64,000 nt of DNA from Ascochyta rabiei. Lineage: Eukaryota; Ascomycota; Dothideomycetes; Pleosporales; Didymellaceae. The DNA lies in contig NC_082408.1 of the NCBI RefSeq assembly GCF_004011695.2, positions 1,287,501 through 1,351,500 of the forward strand. Direction: 5' to 3'. The number at the start of each line of letters is the position of its first letter. Within the stretch, counting starts at the first letter, position 1. A program made the position numbers and the translations under genes. Below are positions 31,890-42,548 of this stretch, in pieces. The notes beneath the pieces were generated by a model. The model saw only the letters and a list, made by a program, of their open reading frames with translations. It had not been told where the DNA came from and made no database searches.

Positions 31890-33838
31890 ATGACGCAACG
31901 CGTTACTGGCCAGCGTTTCCGCCAGCGCAAATTGTCTACGAAGCAAAACATACCTGTGTTGCGCGAGCATGAGGTCGAAAAGCTCGACGATGACGAAGCG
32001 TCGCGACATATTCCCAGAGTCGAGACTGGTGTTGAGAAAGGAGAGGAAATTGTGAGTCCTGCCGCTAGCCGCTTTGGGCATTCACTCTCATTGTGCAGTC
32101 GCTGCAATGCGATTCGACGCACTCATCCTGTACAATATCAGCGCCACAAGATATTGCAAAAACCTACCTCCGTTGCACCATGCGCAATTGCTGACCGCAT
32201 TACTAGGAACATCATTTGCAAGCTGTCATCTCTGCAGCGCAGGCAGCGGCCCAAGGTGCTACCGGCGGTAAGATTGCTCAACTGTACATCCCGACACCAG
32301 AAGCAATTGCAAGCCATCTGCAGTACGATGAGTTGTACCCTAAACACTTTACACAGCCTGCCACGTACATCCGGTTCTCTTCCACCGTAGAGGATACCTC
32401 GGGATGCCCGTACTGCATGACCAGTGATGATGCTGCATTTCTCAAAGCGTACAACCAGAAGAAGACCAAGGGTTCACATTGTTCCGAGGATGAGTTCGAG
32501 GAGGTCATGAACTTCTTTGAAGAAATTGCTCAGACAAAACAGCCATTCTCTGCCGTTGGTGATGCTCCTGTACTCCCTTACGAAGACCTGGAATCCGAAT
32601 TCGACGAGACGATCGGTGAGGCGGCGCGGAGATTTGCCAAAGACATCTACTCGCATTGGAAGAATCAAAGATTGCTGAAGGGCAATCGACCCTTGCTACC
32701 ATCGTTGAAGTTCGAGACAAATCTCGATACTGATGAGGCAGATCCATATGTCTGCTTCAGACGTCGTGAAGTACGGCAGGTCCGCAAGACCCGAGGACGA
32801 GACGCACAGGTGACCGAGAAATTGAAGAAGTTGCGAAATGAGCTGGAACAAGCTAGGTTCCTAATGGCTCAAGTAAAGCGGCGAGAGGCACTGATCAGAG
32901 ATTCGCTTGCGAATGATAAGCAGATCTTCGAGCAACGGCACGCTGTCAAGGAGATCAAGAGAAGACTGAGCATCAAGGCTGATGATGAAGAGCTCTTGAT
33001 CACCCAGAAGGTGCGTTGCCAAAAGATTGCGGAAGATCCTCAGAACATTACTGACATAGTCCAGCCTGCGCCTAAGCCCAAGCCAAGACCGGATCTCGAG
33101 AGAGTCCGCCAGAACATACCTGGCATGAAGCCGCAGGTCACCCGTGCGGATGGGCGGCTTGTGGACAGCGACCTTGTATACCTTGAGGAACAGCAAGCGA
33201 AGAAGACGGAAGCCATCGACACTTTTATTGAGGACAACCTTGTCAAGCACCAGAAATGGAATGTCGGCTGGGTTGACGCGACATGGCGACCTATTACACC
33301 ACCGTTGGAGCAGGCCGCTGCGAAATCAGATTTCCGTACGGTCTTTACTGAATCGCAGCTGCCCACTCCTCCGGCTTCTGTTTCTGACGACGAAGGTGCT
33401 GACTCCATGGCGGTAGTACGTGCGAACCCGCCGGATACTCTGCGCCGAAATGCACGGATACGTTTTGGTTCGCCGCCAGATGATGTGCCATTCCAAGATC
33501 AGTCTCGTTACCGGAGAAGAATAGGACGAGGTGGGCGTGTGTTGATCGACAGGCGCGGTGTCAAGCGCCAAAGGCTCGAAAGCAGCCAGCTAGACGAGCG
33601 TATCGCGGACCGCTGGAAGTACTCCGGAGACAGTAGTGAGGATGAACAGACGTATCCTGTCGACTGGACAGACAATCTGCACATCCGGTATCGTATCATG
33701 ATCGAGCGACAAGGTGAGAAGCAGCAGGCCCAACAGGCAGCAGGCGCGGCCCGGAAATCCATTGAGAACAATAATCGATCTGCATCTGGTCACCTGATGC
33801 CACCGACAGCAGCGCCCGGTCCAAGCGCAGCACCGTAG
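31890..33838 (+). CDS. EPL1: enhancer of polycomb-like protein 1 (NuA4 subunit)
   Basis: Exons 31890-32051 and 32207-33838 encode 597 residues, near the family's usual length. Epl1 is the scaffold that links the Esa1-Yng2-Eaf6 acetyltransferase module to the NuA4 complex and to nucleosomes. The EPcA region starts at MTQRVTGQRFRQRKL and continues through KLDDDEASRHIPRVETGVEKGEE, with the splice joining GEEI to EHHLQAVISAAQ. Other conserved blocks are AQLYIPTPEA, PYVCFRRREVRQVRKTRGRD and the coiled region ELEQARFLMAQVKRREALIRD without a break. The C-terminal part is basic and disordered. The intron is 155 nt (GTGAGT..TTACTAG), longer than neighbours; its exact acceptor is fixed by the conserved frame. 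Confidence 0.94.
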
Positions 33839-34218
33839 CCCTTCTCTTTCATCAACTTCTTGACGACGATATGTGTTGTTTGTGGCGATTATACCCTTTG
33901 ATTCTTATTCGCGAGAAGATCCAGTGGAAAGAGTGGATCTACCAGATATATGTACAATACGCGGCGATCGAGGATATGCAGTTGGTAAGACCGGTGGTTG
34001 TGTCTGTATAGTCATCAGCGGTCTGTCCTGGTCGTTCTAGAACATGTATAATACCTGCAATGCCAGGCTGCACAAAGTCTTAGCCACCCGGAAAACGAAA
34101 AAAAAAAAAGAATACTTGCCAACTCGCTACCTTCTGTTGCTGACGCCATTGCGATGGTCGATGAGATTGGACGTGTTTGCCAAGGCGGCAAAGTTCCACT
34201 GACAAAAAGATGCCATGT
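33839..34218. other. convergent intergenic region
   Basis: The 3' flanks of EPL1 (plus) and the SET-domain gene (minus) meet here. An A-rich run (about 34094-34110) and AT-rich segments are compatible with polyadenylation signals on both strands. No gene is seen. Confidence 0.5.
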
Positions 34219-35752
34219 TTATGCTCTTTGCCTTTTCCCAGTACCTCCCATCTCCACATCCCCTTCTTCATCTACCTCTCGTGGTCTTTTAGATGCGCCT
34301 CCAGCAAGTTTTTCAGTCAGCGCTTCCTCCACCTGCATTAGCAGTCTTTTTTCCCCGATTCGCACCGCTCTAGCCATAGCAAAGCGGCGCTCTTTGGAGC
34401 CATGCCCACCAACACTCGGTACCTCGGTATGATTGCGGACATCGTCGTCAAAACTTGTTACGTACTGTGCGAGTCGCGCCTGAATCAGTCTACGTAAGAA
34501 TCCAGCGCCGTTGCTCGTCATCTTATCTGGTTTGAGTAGCTTTCCCTTCTTCTTCATACGGTCGAATTCTTCGCCTGGAAGCAGGAGGGTCTCAGCAAGG
34601 ACGACCAGTCCAGGAGATAAGCACTCTTGCAACGCGAAAGGGTTGCTGGAAGTGAGATCATAGCCAGTGTCAATAACGCCTTGCTCATCAAGGTAGTCAA
34701 TTCTTGCCTCGGAGTAGATGCCGGCCGCTGTCGCAAGGTCGGTGACAAGATCCATGGAAATCTCCACAACGTCGTATTGAGCGTAATTTTCGGTGATGTA
34801 GCCATAGCGTCGAAGCAGATCCGATCGTGGAAGAGGCCCATAGTCGTTGTAAATTTCTTCACCGGCGCGGATTGGCTTGAAGGCCTTCATGTCCAGAGAG
34901 TTTGCCTCATAGAATAGGCGAGCGTTATTACGGTCAGCTTCAGCGTTCAGCATGTCTGCCAAGGGGACCATGCCCTTTGGAAGGGCTTCATCTTCGTCTT
35001 CAGACACATATCCCTCTTCGTCAATATCTTTGCGTGAGACTGAGGGCTCGACATCAAAGGCGTAGGCCATGATCAGCGAGCCCATACGGTGCATCAAAGT
35101 AAGGTTGCGCTCATCGCGCATCTCTTCTGCCCGTTGTGGCGCACGCTCATCGTCTGCAAAGAAGAGTGACGCAAACTCTTTGATCACTGGGATCAACTGG
35201 TCAAGGAACATTCTGTTCGCGCTCTCCTTCCCGACCTTGTCTCGAACAGCGCTGGCCTGCAGTTCAGCGAGCTCGTCTTCGGTCCAGTACATAAGGGTGT
35301 CAAATTCAGAGGGCAGGACAGCAAAATATGCAGCCCAGTTGGAGACGTCGCCATTGAAGTACTCGTAAAGCATAACGAGAATGAGAGAGAGCCATGGGCC
35401 AAGGGTATCGAAGGTGGCGTTGGGAATCTCTGAGGACAGGATCGAGTTCTCAACGCTGAGAATTGCCGAGCGGGGAATGCGGAAGAGGAGCTCGTGCTCG
35501 GCGATATCTTGTGTAGCAACTGATGCTTGTCAGCGGTGCAATGTCCAGACATTTGTCAAGAGATGTTCTGTGAGTACACCAGATCCACATCAACTCTGTC
35601 GTCCTCACCGTATCAGAGAGCGGTCACTTACCAACGCCTCTCCCGGCTTGCGCGTGTCGAAGGTCATCCAGCTTGATCTTGGGACTGAGCTCAGCGCCAG
35701 ACTGTTGAAGCCATGTCAAAAATGCCCGACCGATGCCGTCAAAGTCTGCCAT
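34219..35752 (-). CDS. SET-domain lysine methyltransferase, Rkm4/SETD6-like
   Basis: Exons 35632-35752 and 34219-35519 encode 473 residues. Rkm4 in yeast monomethylates ribosomal protein L42; SETD6 is its animal relative. The SET domain begins in exon 1 (GRGVVATQDIAEHELLFRIPRS spans the splice), is interrupted by a long helical insert and resumes at GMVPLADMLNAEADRNNAR, which corresponds to the substrate and cofactor pocket; the NDYGPLPRSDLLRRYGY block closes the SET core. The C-terminal Rubisco-LSMT-like substrate-binding part follows and ends in a basic tail (KRQRA). The 112-nt intron runs GTAAGT..CATCAG; a nearer AG breaks the frame. The histone or ribosomal substrate cannot be decided from sequence. 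Confidence 0.87.
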
Positions 35753-36334
35753 GTCCAAGAGGGCGGATGAGCGTCGTGTTGAAGAAGTGGAAGTTGGAAA
35801 TGTGACGGATTGCTAGCGGCGGCCGTCAACGCAGGGCGAGCCGAGCTTGCTTCTCATTGGTGCGGCTGGAAGGTCCACACTACGTTGCCGGGCGAAGCAT
35901 GTCCTGGGCGAACAGTTTCTTCAACGCTGCACTGGGGTGTGCGAAGAAAAGACTCCATACGCTTTATTATTATGGATAGGAGAAGTGGCAGCTGTGTCAA
36001 CTCGAAGTCTGTGTGACCAAGCTCAGACCTCGGCGGCTTTCAAAGGACGCTTGTAAACAAGGGTCATCCTTTTGTAGACACCATCAAGCTCAATCTCAAG
36101 GCTTCGCATCGAATTAACAGGATTGAATGATTGGGGATTGTTTCTATGATCTACCCTGTCATGCGTCCAGAGAATTCAACGGGAACCAGCCTTACATTCA
36201 GCCCTATGAATGTATAGAGTTTATCGATATCGATGCCGGATTTAGTCTTGGCAACCGTTGCCCTTTCACCCCACCATGCTGTGTACGTTCTACGTTGCAC
36301 GCGTCTGAAGACCTGAAATCCCAATACATCCACC
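35753..36334. other. divergent promoter region, SET gene / KAE1
   Basis: Between the start codons of two divergent genes, both of which act on the translation machinery. No gene or repeat is seen. Confidence 0.5.
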
Positions 36335-37449
36335 ATGATTGCCATAGGGTTAGAGGGAAGTGCTAATAAGATCGGCATTGGAGTTATATCCCATCCAGGG
36401 CCGAATAAACCACCGGTTATCCTCTCGAACTTACGACACACATACATTTCCCCGCCAGGCGAAGGCTTCCTCCCCAAAGACACCGCACTACACCACCGAG
36501 CATGGGTCGTACGGCTGATCAAACAGGCAGTTCAGCAAGCTGGCATCAAGATTGCAGACATTGACTGTATTTGCTACACCAAGGGACCAGGCATGGGCGC
36601 GCCACTTCAGAGCGTTGCGCTCGCCGCGCGGACGATCAGTCTGCTCTGGAATAAGCCTATGGTGGGAGTGAATCACTGTGTTGGCCGTTAGTAAGCCCTG
36701 GTCTTGCACACACCTCAATCACATCTAACCAGACGCTAGATATCGAGATGGGCCGTTCAATAACTCGCGCCAATAACCCTGTCGTCCTGTACGTCTCTGG
36801 CGGCAATACCCAAGTCATTGCCTATTCTGCGCAGCGATATCGAATATTCGGCGAAACCCTTGATATCGCGATAGGCAATTGCATAGACCGCTTCGCGCGC
36901 ACGCTCATGATACCGAACAATCCATTTCCGGGGTACAACGTTGAGCAGCTGGCGAAGAAGGGCAAGAATCTTGTGGATCTCCCGTATGGTGTGAAGGGCA
37001 TGGATGCAAGTTTCTCAGGAATATTGGCCGCTGCCGATCTTCTGGCACGGGGCTTGGATCCGACGCTGCCAGATGAGAAGAGGCTCAAGACGGAGGATGG
37101 AGAGCTGGTCACGAGGGAAGACATGTGCTTTTCGCTGCAAGAGACCATATACGCCATGTTGGTAGAGATCACAGAGCGTGCTATGGCCCATGTTGGGTCA
37201 CAACAGGTTCTGGTGGTAGGGGGAGTTGGATCGAACGAGCGGCTACAACAGATGATGGGCATGATGGCACGAGATCGAGGAGGCAGTGTCTTTGCTACAG
37301 ACGAACGGTTTTGCATTGACAACGGAATCATGATTGCCCACGCAGGGTTGCTGGAGTACTCGACGGGGACTGTCACGGCACTGGAAGACACCACCTGTAC
37401 ACAGCGGTTCAGAACTGACGAGGTCTTCGTTGGATGGAGAAAAGACTAA
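36335..37449 (+). CDS. KAE1: KAE1, tRNA threonylcarbamoyladenosine synthase of the KEOPS complex
   Basis: Exons 36335-36686 and 36740-37449 encode 353 residues, the normal length for Kae1/OSGEP. It transfers the threonylcarbamoyl group to A37 of ANN-decoding tRNAs, working with Bud32, Cgi121, Pcc1 and Gon7. The ASKHA fold is clear: the start [17 protein letters not shown], the metal ligands H114 and H118 in GVNHCVGHIEMGR (His118 is created across the splice), [12 protein letters not shown], and the C-terminal ligand Asp in [25 protein letters not shown] is the second nucleotide-binding loop. The 53-nt intron begins GTTAGT, slightly unusual, and ends GCTAG. The start codon has an ACCATG context. 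Cytosolic/nuclear form: no mitochondrial leader. Confidence 0.97.
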
Positions 37450-38648
37450 GAATGATCGAGGCACGAAGATTCACTTCAAACGATACCCAAGTTCATACAT
37501 CACACGACCCCACATTATCTACGCTTTCAGTCGCACCATTACGATACTGCCTATAGCTGTGTAGCAGCTTCAATGCTTGTAGATCAGTTGCCATCCGGTT
37601 AGGTTTATGTCATTGCGCCCTACAAGCGAGACTCAAGAGGCAGCTTCTCTCAGAAACGAACACGATTGCACGCGTAAGTCTAGACGAGCTTGTATTGTCG
37701 GTACCAGGCTGTTGTTGGAAACATCAAAATCTGTACAGCAGCCTTTCACGCATACCTTAGCCAGCTCGCTCGATTAGCTGCTTCAATAGCGCGAGACGGA
37801 CATTCAGTGAAAGTAAAAGTGTCGGACTTCGGGCATGTTTTGGGACTGTTACAATGCTCTCGCACCGAGACCGGGATGAGCTGACTGAATGTTTATTTGA
37901 ATTCCGCGAGGCGTTCACTGATGACCCGAAGCTAGCTTGGCGTTGTCTCTTGATTGGCTAGCTCCAAAGCTGACCCTTACCTGCGACCGCAGCAATAACC
38001 CTGCTTCCTCATCACTCGCATCACAGTCTCCGAGGTGTGCATTCGACAGTCTTGCTGTTGTAAATAGTACCACCGTACCGATGTCAAGTATCGATGCTCC
38101 AAGGATGTCCAGCCTATCTGGCTGCCCGTCGTGGGGAACTAATGATGCCACCTGTAGCCTAACAACTGCATTTCCAATTCAGGTCAGGTGCTTGTTGCTT
38201 ACGAGAAGTGTGTCTAGAGAGCCTTACGAGATTTCGACTGTTTATCGAAGACCATCGGCCTTATGCGCACACTGCTCAAGCCAGTACCGAAGCTCACCAG
38301 AGTTGCGCAGCCTGTGTCTTCGCACATTACGTTACAGGCCAATTCAAGCCTTGCAACAAATCTCTATAGTGAGCTATCAGGACTGACCAACAAAAGCCGT
38401 TACTATTTCTGGTCTTACACGGGGATATTGTCAGTCTCCCGGTTTCACGATTCTCTGTAGATGGGCCACCTGTGTAGACTACCGACGGACTCGACACCGA
38501 GTGCACAAGTCCGGTATTTGTATGCATATTCACGCCTCACGCTTTGCAATAGTACCAGTGCGCTGAACAACTTGACAGAGCGCCGGACTCAGAACTAGGC
38601 ACCATAGCGGACATCTTTTCCAAGCCATCAGCTTCGACTTTTGACAGG
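37450..38648. other. intergenic region upstream of transcription-factor-domain gene
   Basis: About 1.2 kb. Overlapping ORFs on both strands (37937-38386 plus; 37915-38151 minus) have no family resemblance that I can support. The frame of the downstream gene remains open upstream of its ATG to a stop at 38550, so an extra 5' exon is possible, with acceptor candidates near 38552 or 38558. Confidence 0.45.
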
Positions 38649-40477
38649 ATGGATGCGGACAGGAGACTCACCAAAGCTCTTGAGGCAGCCAACGATGCGC
38701 TCCAACATCTTTCCATGTCGCCTGACTTTTCCTTCCTCGATTGCACTCACATTGATCGTTTGATTGGTAGAGTCGTTGACCTACCCACCGAGGGTAATCA
38801 GAGGAACAGTAGGCGCAACCTTCTGGTTATTCGGCAATGGATGATCACAGAAGGTCCAGGCGTTGTCTTGCTTGAGGTCTTGGGACAGCTGTATTGGCGG
38901 CTAGGCGAGCTCAACAGCAAGCAATTTGAGAAGTTCAAGAACACCCTCCAGCAACTACAGCCTTACTTATCCCTCATCCAAGACACCGCCGCGGTTACCT
39001 TGGTCCTCCAGAGACTGCAGCATATTCAGCGGTTGAAGGCAGACGCATGTCAGGATTTTCTTTGCGAGTTGTCAGACTTGACAGGAATGAAAGGTAGTCC
39101 TGTGCGTCAGTCCAGATGACAACATCCACTGACTCAAACAGTCGACTCACCAATGATCGAGAGGGAAACTTCGAGGTCAAGATCGAGTAGCCCTTTCGCT
39201 TCAACATCAGTACACTCCTCAGACAGTGCTTCGTCGCAGGAGAATGACTACGTAAGCCTAGTAAAACATGTCCCCTCGGCCACTGCATGGTCAGGCGACA
39301 TAGAACGACTGCTCATCGACTTCTACGTTAATGGGCTATGTCCCGGCCGTACTGTTGCTACCCAGTCAAACGGTTACTTATCTCTGCTTCAAGTCGCAAA
39401 CACATGCTTGAGCACCAGATACGCTCTGCTCAGTTTGTCTGCATCATACATCGGCCAGTATCTGCCCTCCCAGAAAAAAATGTACTACCAGGCAGAATTT
39501 TACTACTCATCTCAAGCTCTCCAAGCTTTCACAACGCAAATAACTAATGGCGACAACTACGACGGCGCATTGGCCACCAGTATGCTGCTCATGCATCAAG
39601 GTGCCATCAACAGCTCATCTGATTCGCTCCTATGCTGGTCATGTCACGCAAAAGTATTTGACATCATCCCTAGTGATTTTGTCAATCACCATTCAGACCC
39701 TGCACTGTTCATTCGCGGGCAGCTTGTCCTCGCTCGCACGGCGCAGACCTCGCAAACACTTCAAATCACGCGGTTTCACTCATTTGAGACGAAGAGCTGG
39801 TACGAAGGGACACCGCCAATAGACGCTCAGAAGATCTGCGGTATCCTCGGGCTATCGCCACAGCTACTGTTTATCATCTCGTCTATAACATCGTTGGCAA
39901 TTGATGTCAGCAACACCAGCATGCTGATGTACGCCCAGCTACAAGAAGCACAACTCCAGAACTTGAAGCAATGGACTACGGAGTCTCCGGGTCCGGAGCA
40001 AGAGGTCTTGCTTGCTACAGCAGAGGCGTTCCGTCTGGCGGCGCTGATCTACCTGCGCTGCCGCCTATACGGGTAGGATGGTTTGCTTTGAGTCCTTCAA
40101 ACGTCAGCTAATTAGCCTTCAGCATGACCCGTTTCCATCCCTCGGTCCTCGACTTGTCCGACGCTTTGTCTACTCTGATTCTCTCGCTACCAGTCCAAGG
40201 TACTCTTTACACGGCCATTTATCCTGTCTGGCCGCTTTTCGTAGCCGCCGTCACTGTCAACTCAGATAAGCGTGACCGTCTCTACCAACGCGTGGTACCG
40301 ATTCGTGAGGGTGACAAGAACACGTTGCCGGCGGTGTTGAGGCGCGTGAGTGGTGTGCGGATTTGGCTTGCACAGCAGGATCCCAACTGCCAGGTGAGAG
40401 ACGGCTGGTGGGATGACATGCTGAGCCCGAGCAGCAGTACGGTTGCGCTAGGAAAGAATTTGTTGTGCTTGGGCTGA
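38649..40477 (+). CDS. fungal transcription-factor-domain protein without visible zinc cluster
   Basis: Exons 38649-39093, 39142-40072 and 40123-40477 (introns 48 and 50 nt) encode 576 residues. The part from about residue 200 resembles the fungal-specific regulatory domain that normally follows a Zn2Cys6 DNA-binding domain: LIDFYVNGLCPGRTV, LLSLSASYIGQYLPS, a helical middle, and LRCRLYG joined by splicing to MTRFHPSVLDL and YPVWPLFVAAVTV. The first 150 residues are helical (LEAANDALQHLSMS; QFEKFKNTLQQLQPYLSLIQ) and hold only a few cysteines with no C6 spacing. A missed upstream exon could add the zinc cluster; I did not find one. If the model is complete it would be a regulator lacking its own DNA-binding domain. 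Confidence 0.72.
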
Positions 40478-41269
40478 ACGAACGTTGAAAAAGGAGGTCA
40501 GCGGGGTTTGATGAAAAGCTCTATTGGCTCAGCCGTTCACGTTTTTTTCCTGTGCTCATCTAGCTCGCTTTGCGTCTGTTTTTCTGCTCTTTGCGGCGTT
40601 TTTCTATACCCCTAGACCTCTAGCGTTGTATAGCCAGTGGGTGATATGTATGGTACACGCTTGTACCGTTGAATCGAGTTTTGGAGAAATCAAATCCGAA
40701 AGTACGCCGAGTTCTGTCATTAAAACATGGTTATCTCCTCGAAGGGTGTCTCACAAAAGTTAAGTTGCAGTCATCCTGTACCTTGGGCGAGGGGCTGTGC
40801 TGTAGAGGTCGATCAAGCGACATCGACTAATCACACAAGCCGTCAGACAGTACCGTACGAGCTGCAACTCGGACCGTACGGACAGCAGAAGGCGTATCCA
40901 CGCCTCAATGTTGCTGCATCATCCAACTTGAGAGCTCCAGATCGGTAGAGCAGAGTCACTCTCCGACCGTTTGTGCATCCAGCGCAGCGAAACGTGGTGA
41001 GGATGTTCAACGCAACCTGCTCACGCGGTGCGTACCTTGCATCTGTGACAGCTGCAGTCAACCAGGTCTTGCTAAGGCGGGACAGGGGAAGGTTCCAACA
41101 ACGTGGATAAGAGGGTGTGCCTCCTTCACTGGGAGCATTGTGAGTATCACTTTGAGTATCGATAAGTTCCCTTTGTCAAACGTCTGATACACCTGCTTCA
41201 AAGGCTTCCTGCATCTAGCCTACTTACTCGTCTGCGGGCGGAACCTTCGATACGTCAAGAGTGTCTTCT
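40478..41269. other. intergenic region
   Basis: About 0.8 kb between the transcription-factor-domain gene and the broken RTA1-like gene. No supported gene or repeat. Confidence 0.45.
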
Positions 41270-42513
41270 ATGGCCTTGTCTCTGCTCACCAGAGCGCTCG
41301 ACCGTAATGGGATCGACCCAGACAGCATTAAGGTCAACACAACAGATCCCATGGAAATAACCATGTCGAGAAAGTATTGCCAGGTCGGCACATGCCCTGA
41401 GGCATGGCAGACCATTGCCTATCGGCCCAACATGACTAGTAACGTCATTGAACTGGTGTGCTTCGTCCTGCCTTTGATCGGTCAGGCCTGATTGGGCGCA
41501 CGCAGCAAGATGTGGAAGTACACGGCCACCATGTCTGTTGGTATCCTCGGGGAGATGATAGGCTACGTCGGCCGTGTTATGATGAACGTGAACCCATTCC
41601 TCATGAACAACTTCCTTGTGTACGTGTTTGCATCGCATTTCCTACCTTGAACGGTTCGCTAACACATGACAGCAATATGATACCACTCACCATCGCCCCC
41701 GCCCTTGTCACGGCAGGTATCTACCTTTCTGCCTTTGCCTGGTGATTGTGGCCGTTGGCGAGGAAACCCCGCGACTCAAGCCCAACATGTACACGTACGC
41801 TTTTGTCGTTGTTTGCAACGGTTCTCGCGCTTGTGCTGCAGGCAAGTGGAGGGGGTCTGGCTGCTACGGCCAAGGAGAAGCAGGGGTCCGATCAAGGTGT
41901 ACGTATCATGATCGCGGGCCTGATCAGTCAGGTCATCACCATGGCGCTGTTCATGGCGCTGTGGCTGGACTTTGTTCTGCGCATTAGGCAAGCCCGGCTG
42001 GCTGGAGGGCTCAAGTGGATTCAGCCAGCTCTTTACGAGGCGCTGCGAGCGACCCAGAGTTTCCGGTACTTTCAGTGGAGTGAGTCTTGCCATCTCTACG
42101 CTTGTTTCTCGCTGACCTGGCTAGCCTTGTTCATGGCCACAGCCCTTGTCTTCGTTCGCTGCCTGTACCGTGTTGCGGAGCTGTGGGAAGGGTTCAGCGG
42201 CCATCTTGGCAACGACGAGACCAGCCTCATGGTCTTGGAGGGGCCGTTTGTTATCCTTGCCGCTGCGGGCACGGCTGTGTTTCATCCTGGACGCGTGTTT
42301 GGAGAGCCGTGGGGCCCTGCTGGGAAGGGGGGGGAGGATTTGCAGAAAGCTTGGCGAGGTAGGGAGTCAAGTGAGGTTCAACACGGGCTACTCTCACGAC
42401 AGCTTGTAGAAGCGAGATGTCTGTTTGTCGGTAGCCGGCGGAGCTCGACGGCAAGGGTGAATGCATTGGGAAGTCAAACGCAAAGGCAAAGACACACCTA
42501 TCTATACGTGTGA
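41270..42513 (+). pseudogene. RTA1-like multi-pass membrane protein, broken
   Basis: Segments 41270-41619, 41673-42079 and 42125-42513, joined by plausible 53- and 45-nt introns, match the RTA1 family (seven-span fungal membrane proteins linked to lipid-like compounds and drug tolerance): AYRPNMTSNVIE, GEMIGYVGRVMM, NPFLMNNFLV, IPLTIAPALVTAGIYL, LKPNMYTYAFVV, VLQASGGGLAATA, RVAELWEGFSGHL and VFHPGR. Three lesions break it: an in-frame TGA at 41489-41491 in the first membrane span, a frame change between TAGIYL and LVIVAVGEE near 41727 (equivalent to two extra bases), and a further one-base shift near 41823. All three are in otherwise well-conserved blocks. Either the gene has decayed recently or this assembly has errors here; three separate faults favour decay. 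Confidence 0.75.
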
Positions 42514-42548
42514 TACAGTAGTTATACAAGAAAGGTTATTTCATGCGC

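Noticed and set aside
37915..38386. Overlapping ORFs on both strands upstream of the transcription-factor-domain gene
   Set aside because: Neither shows motifs, good start context or intron support; one may be a relic but I cannot support a gene.
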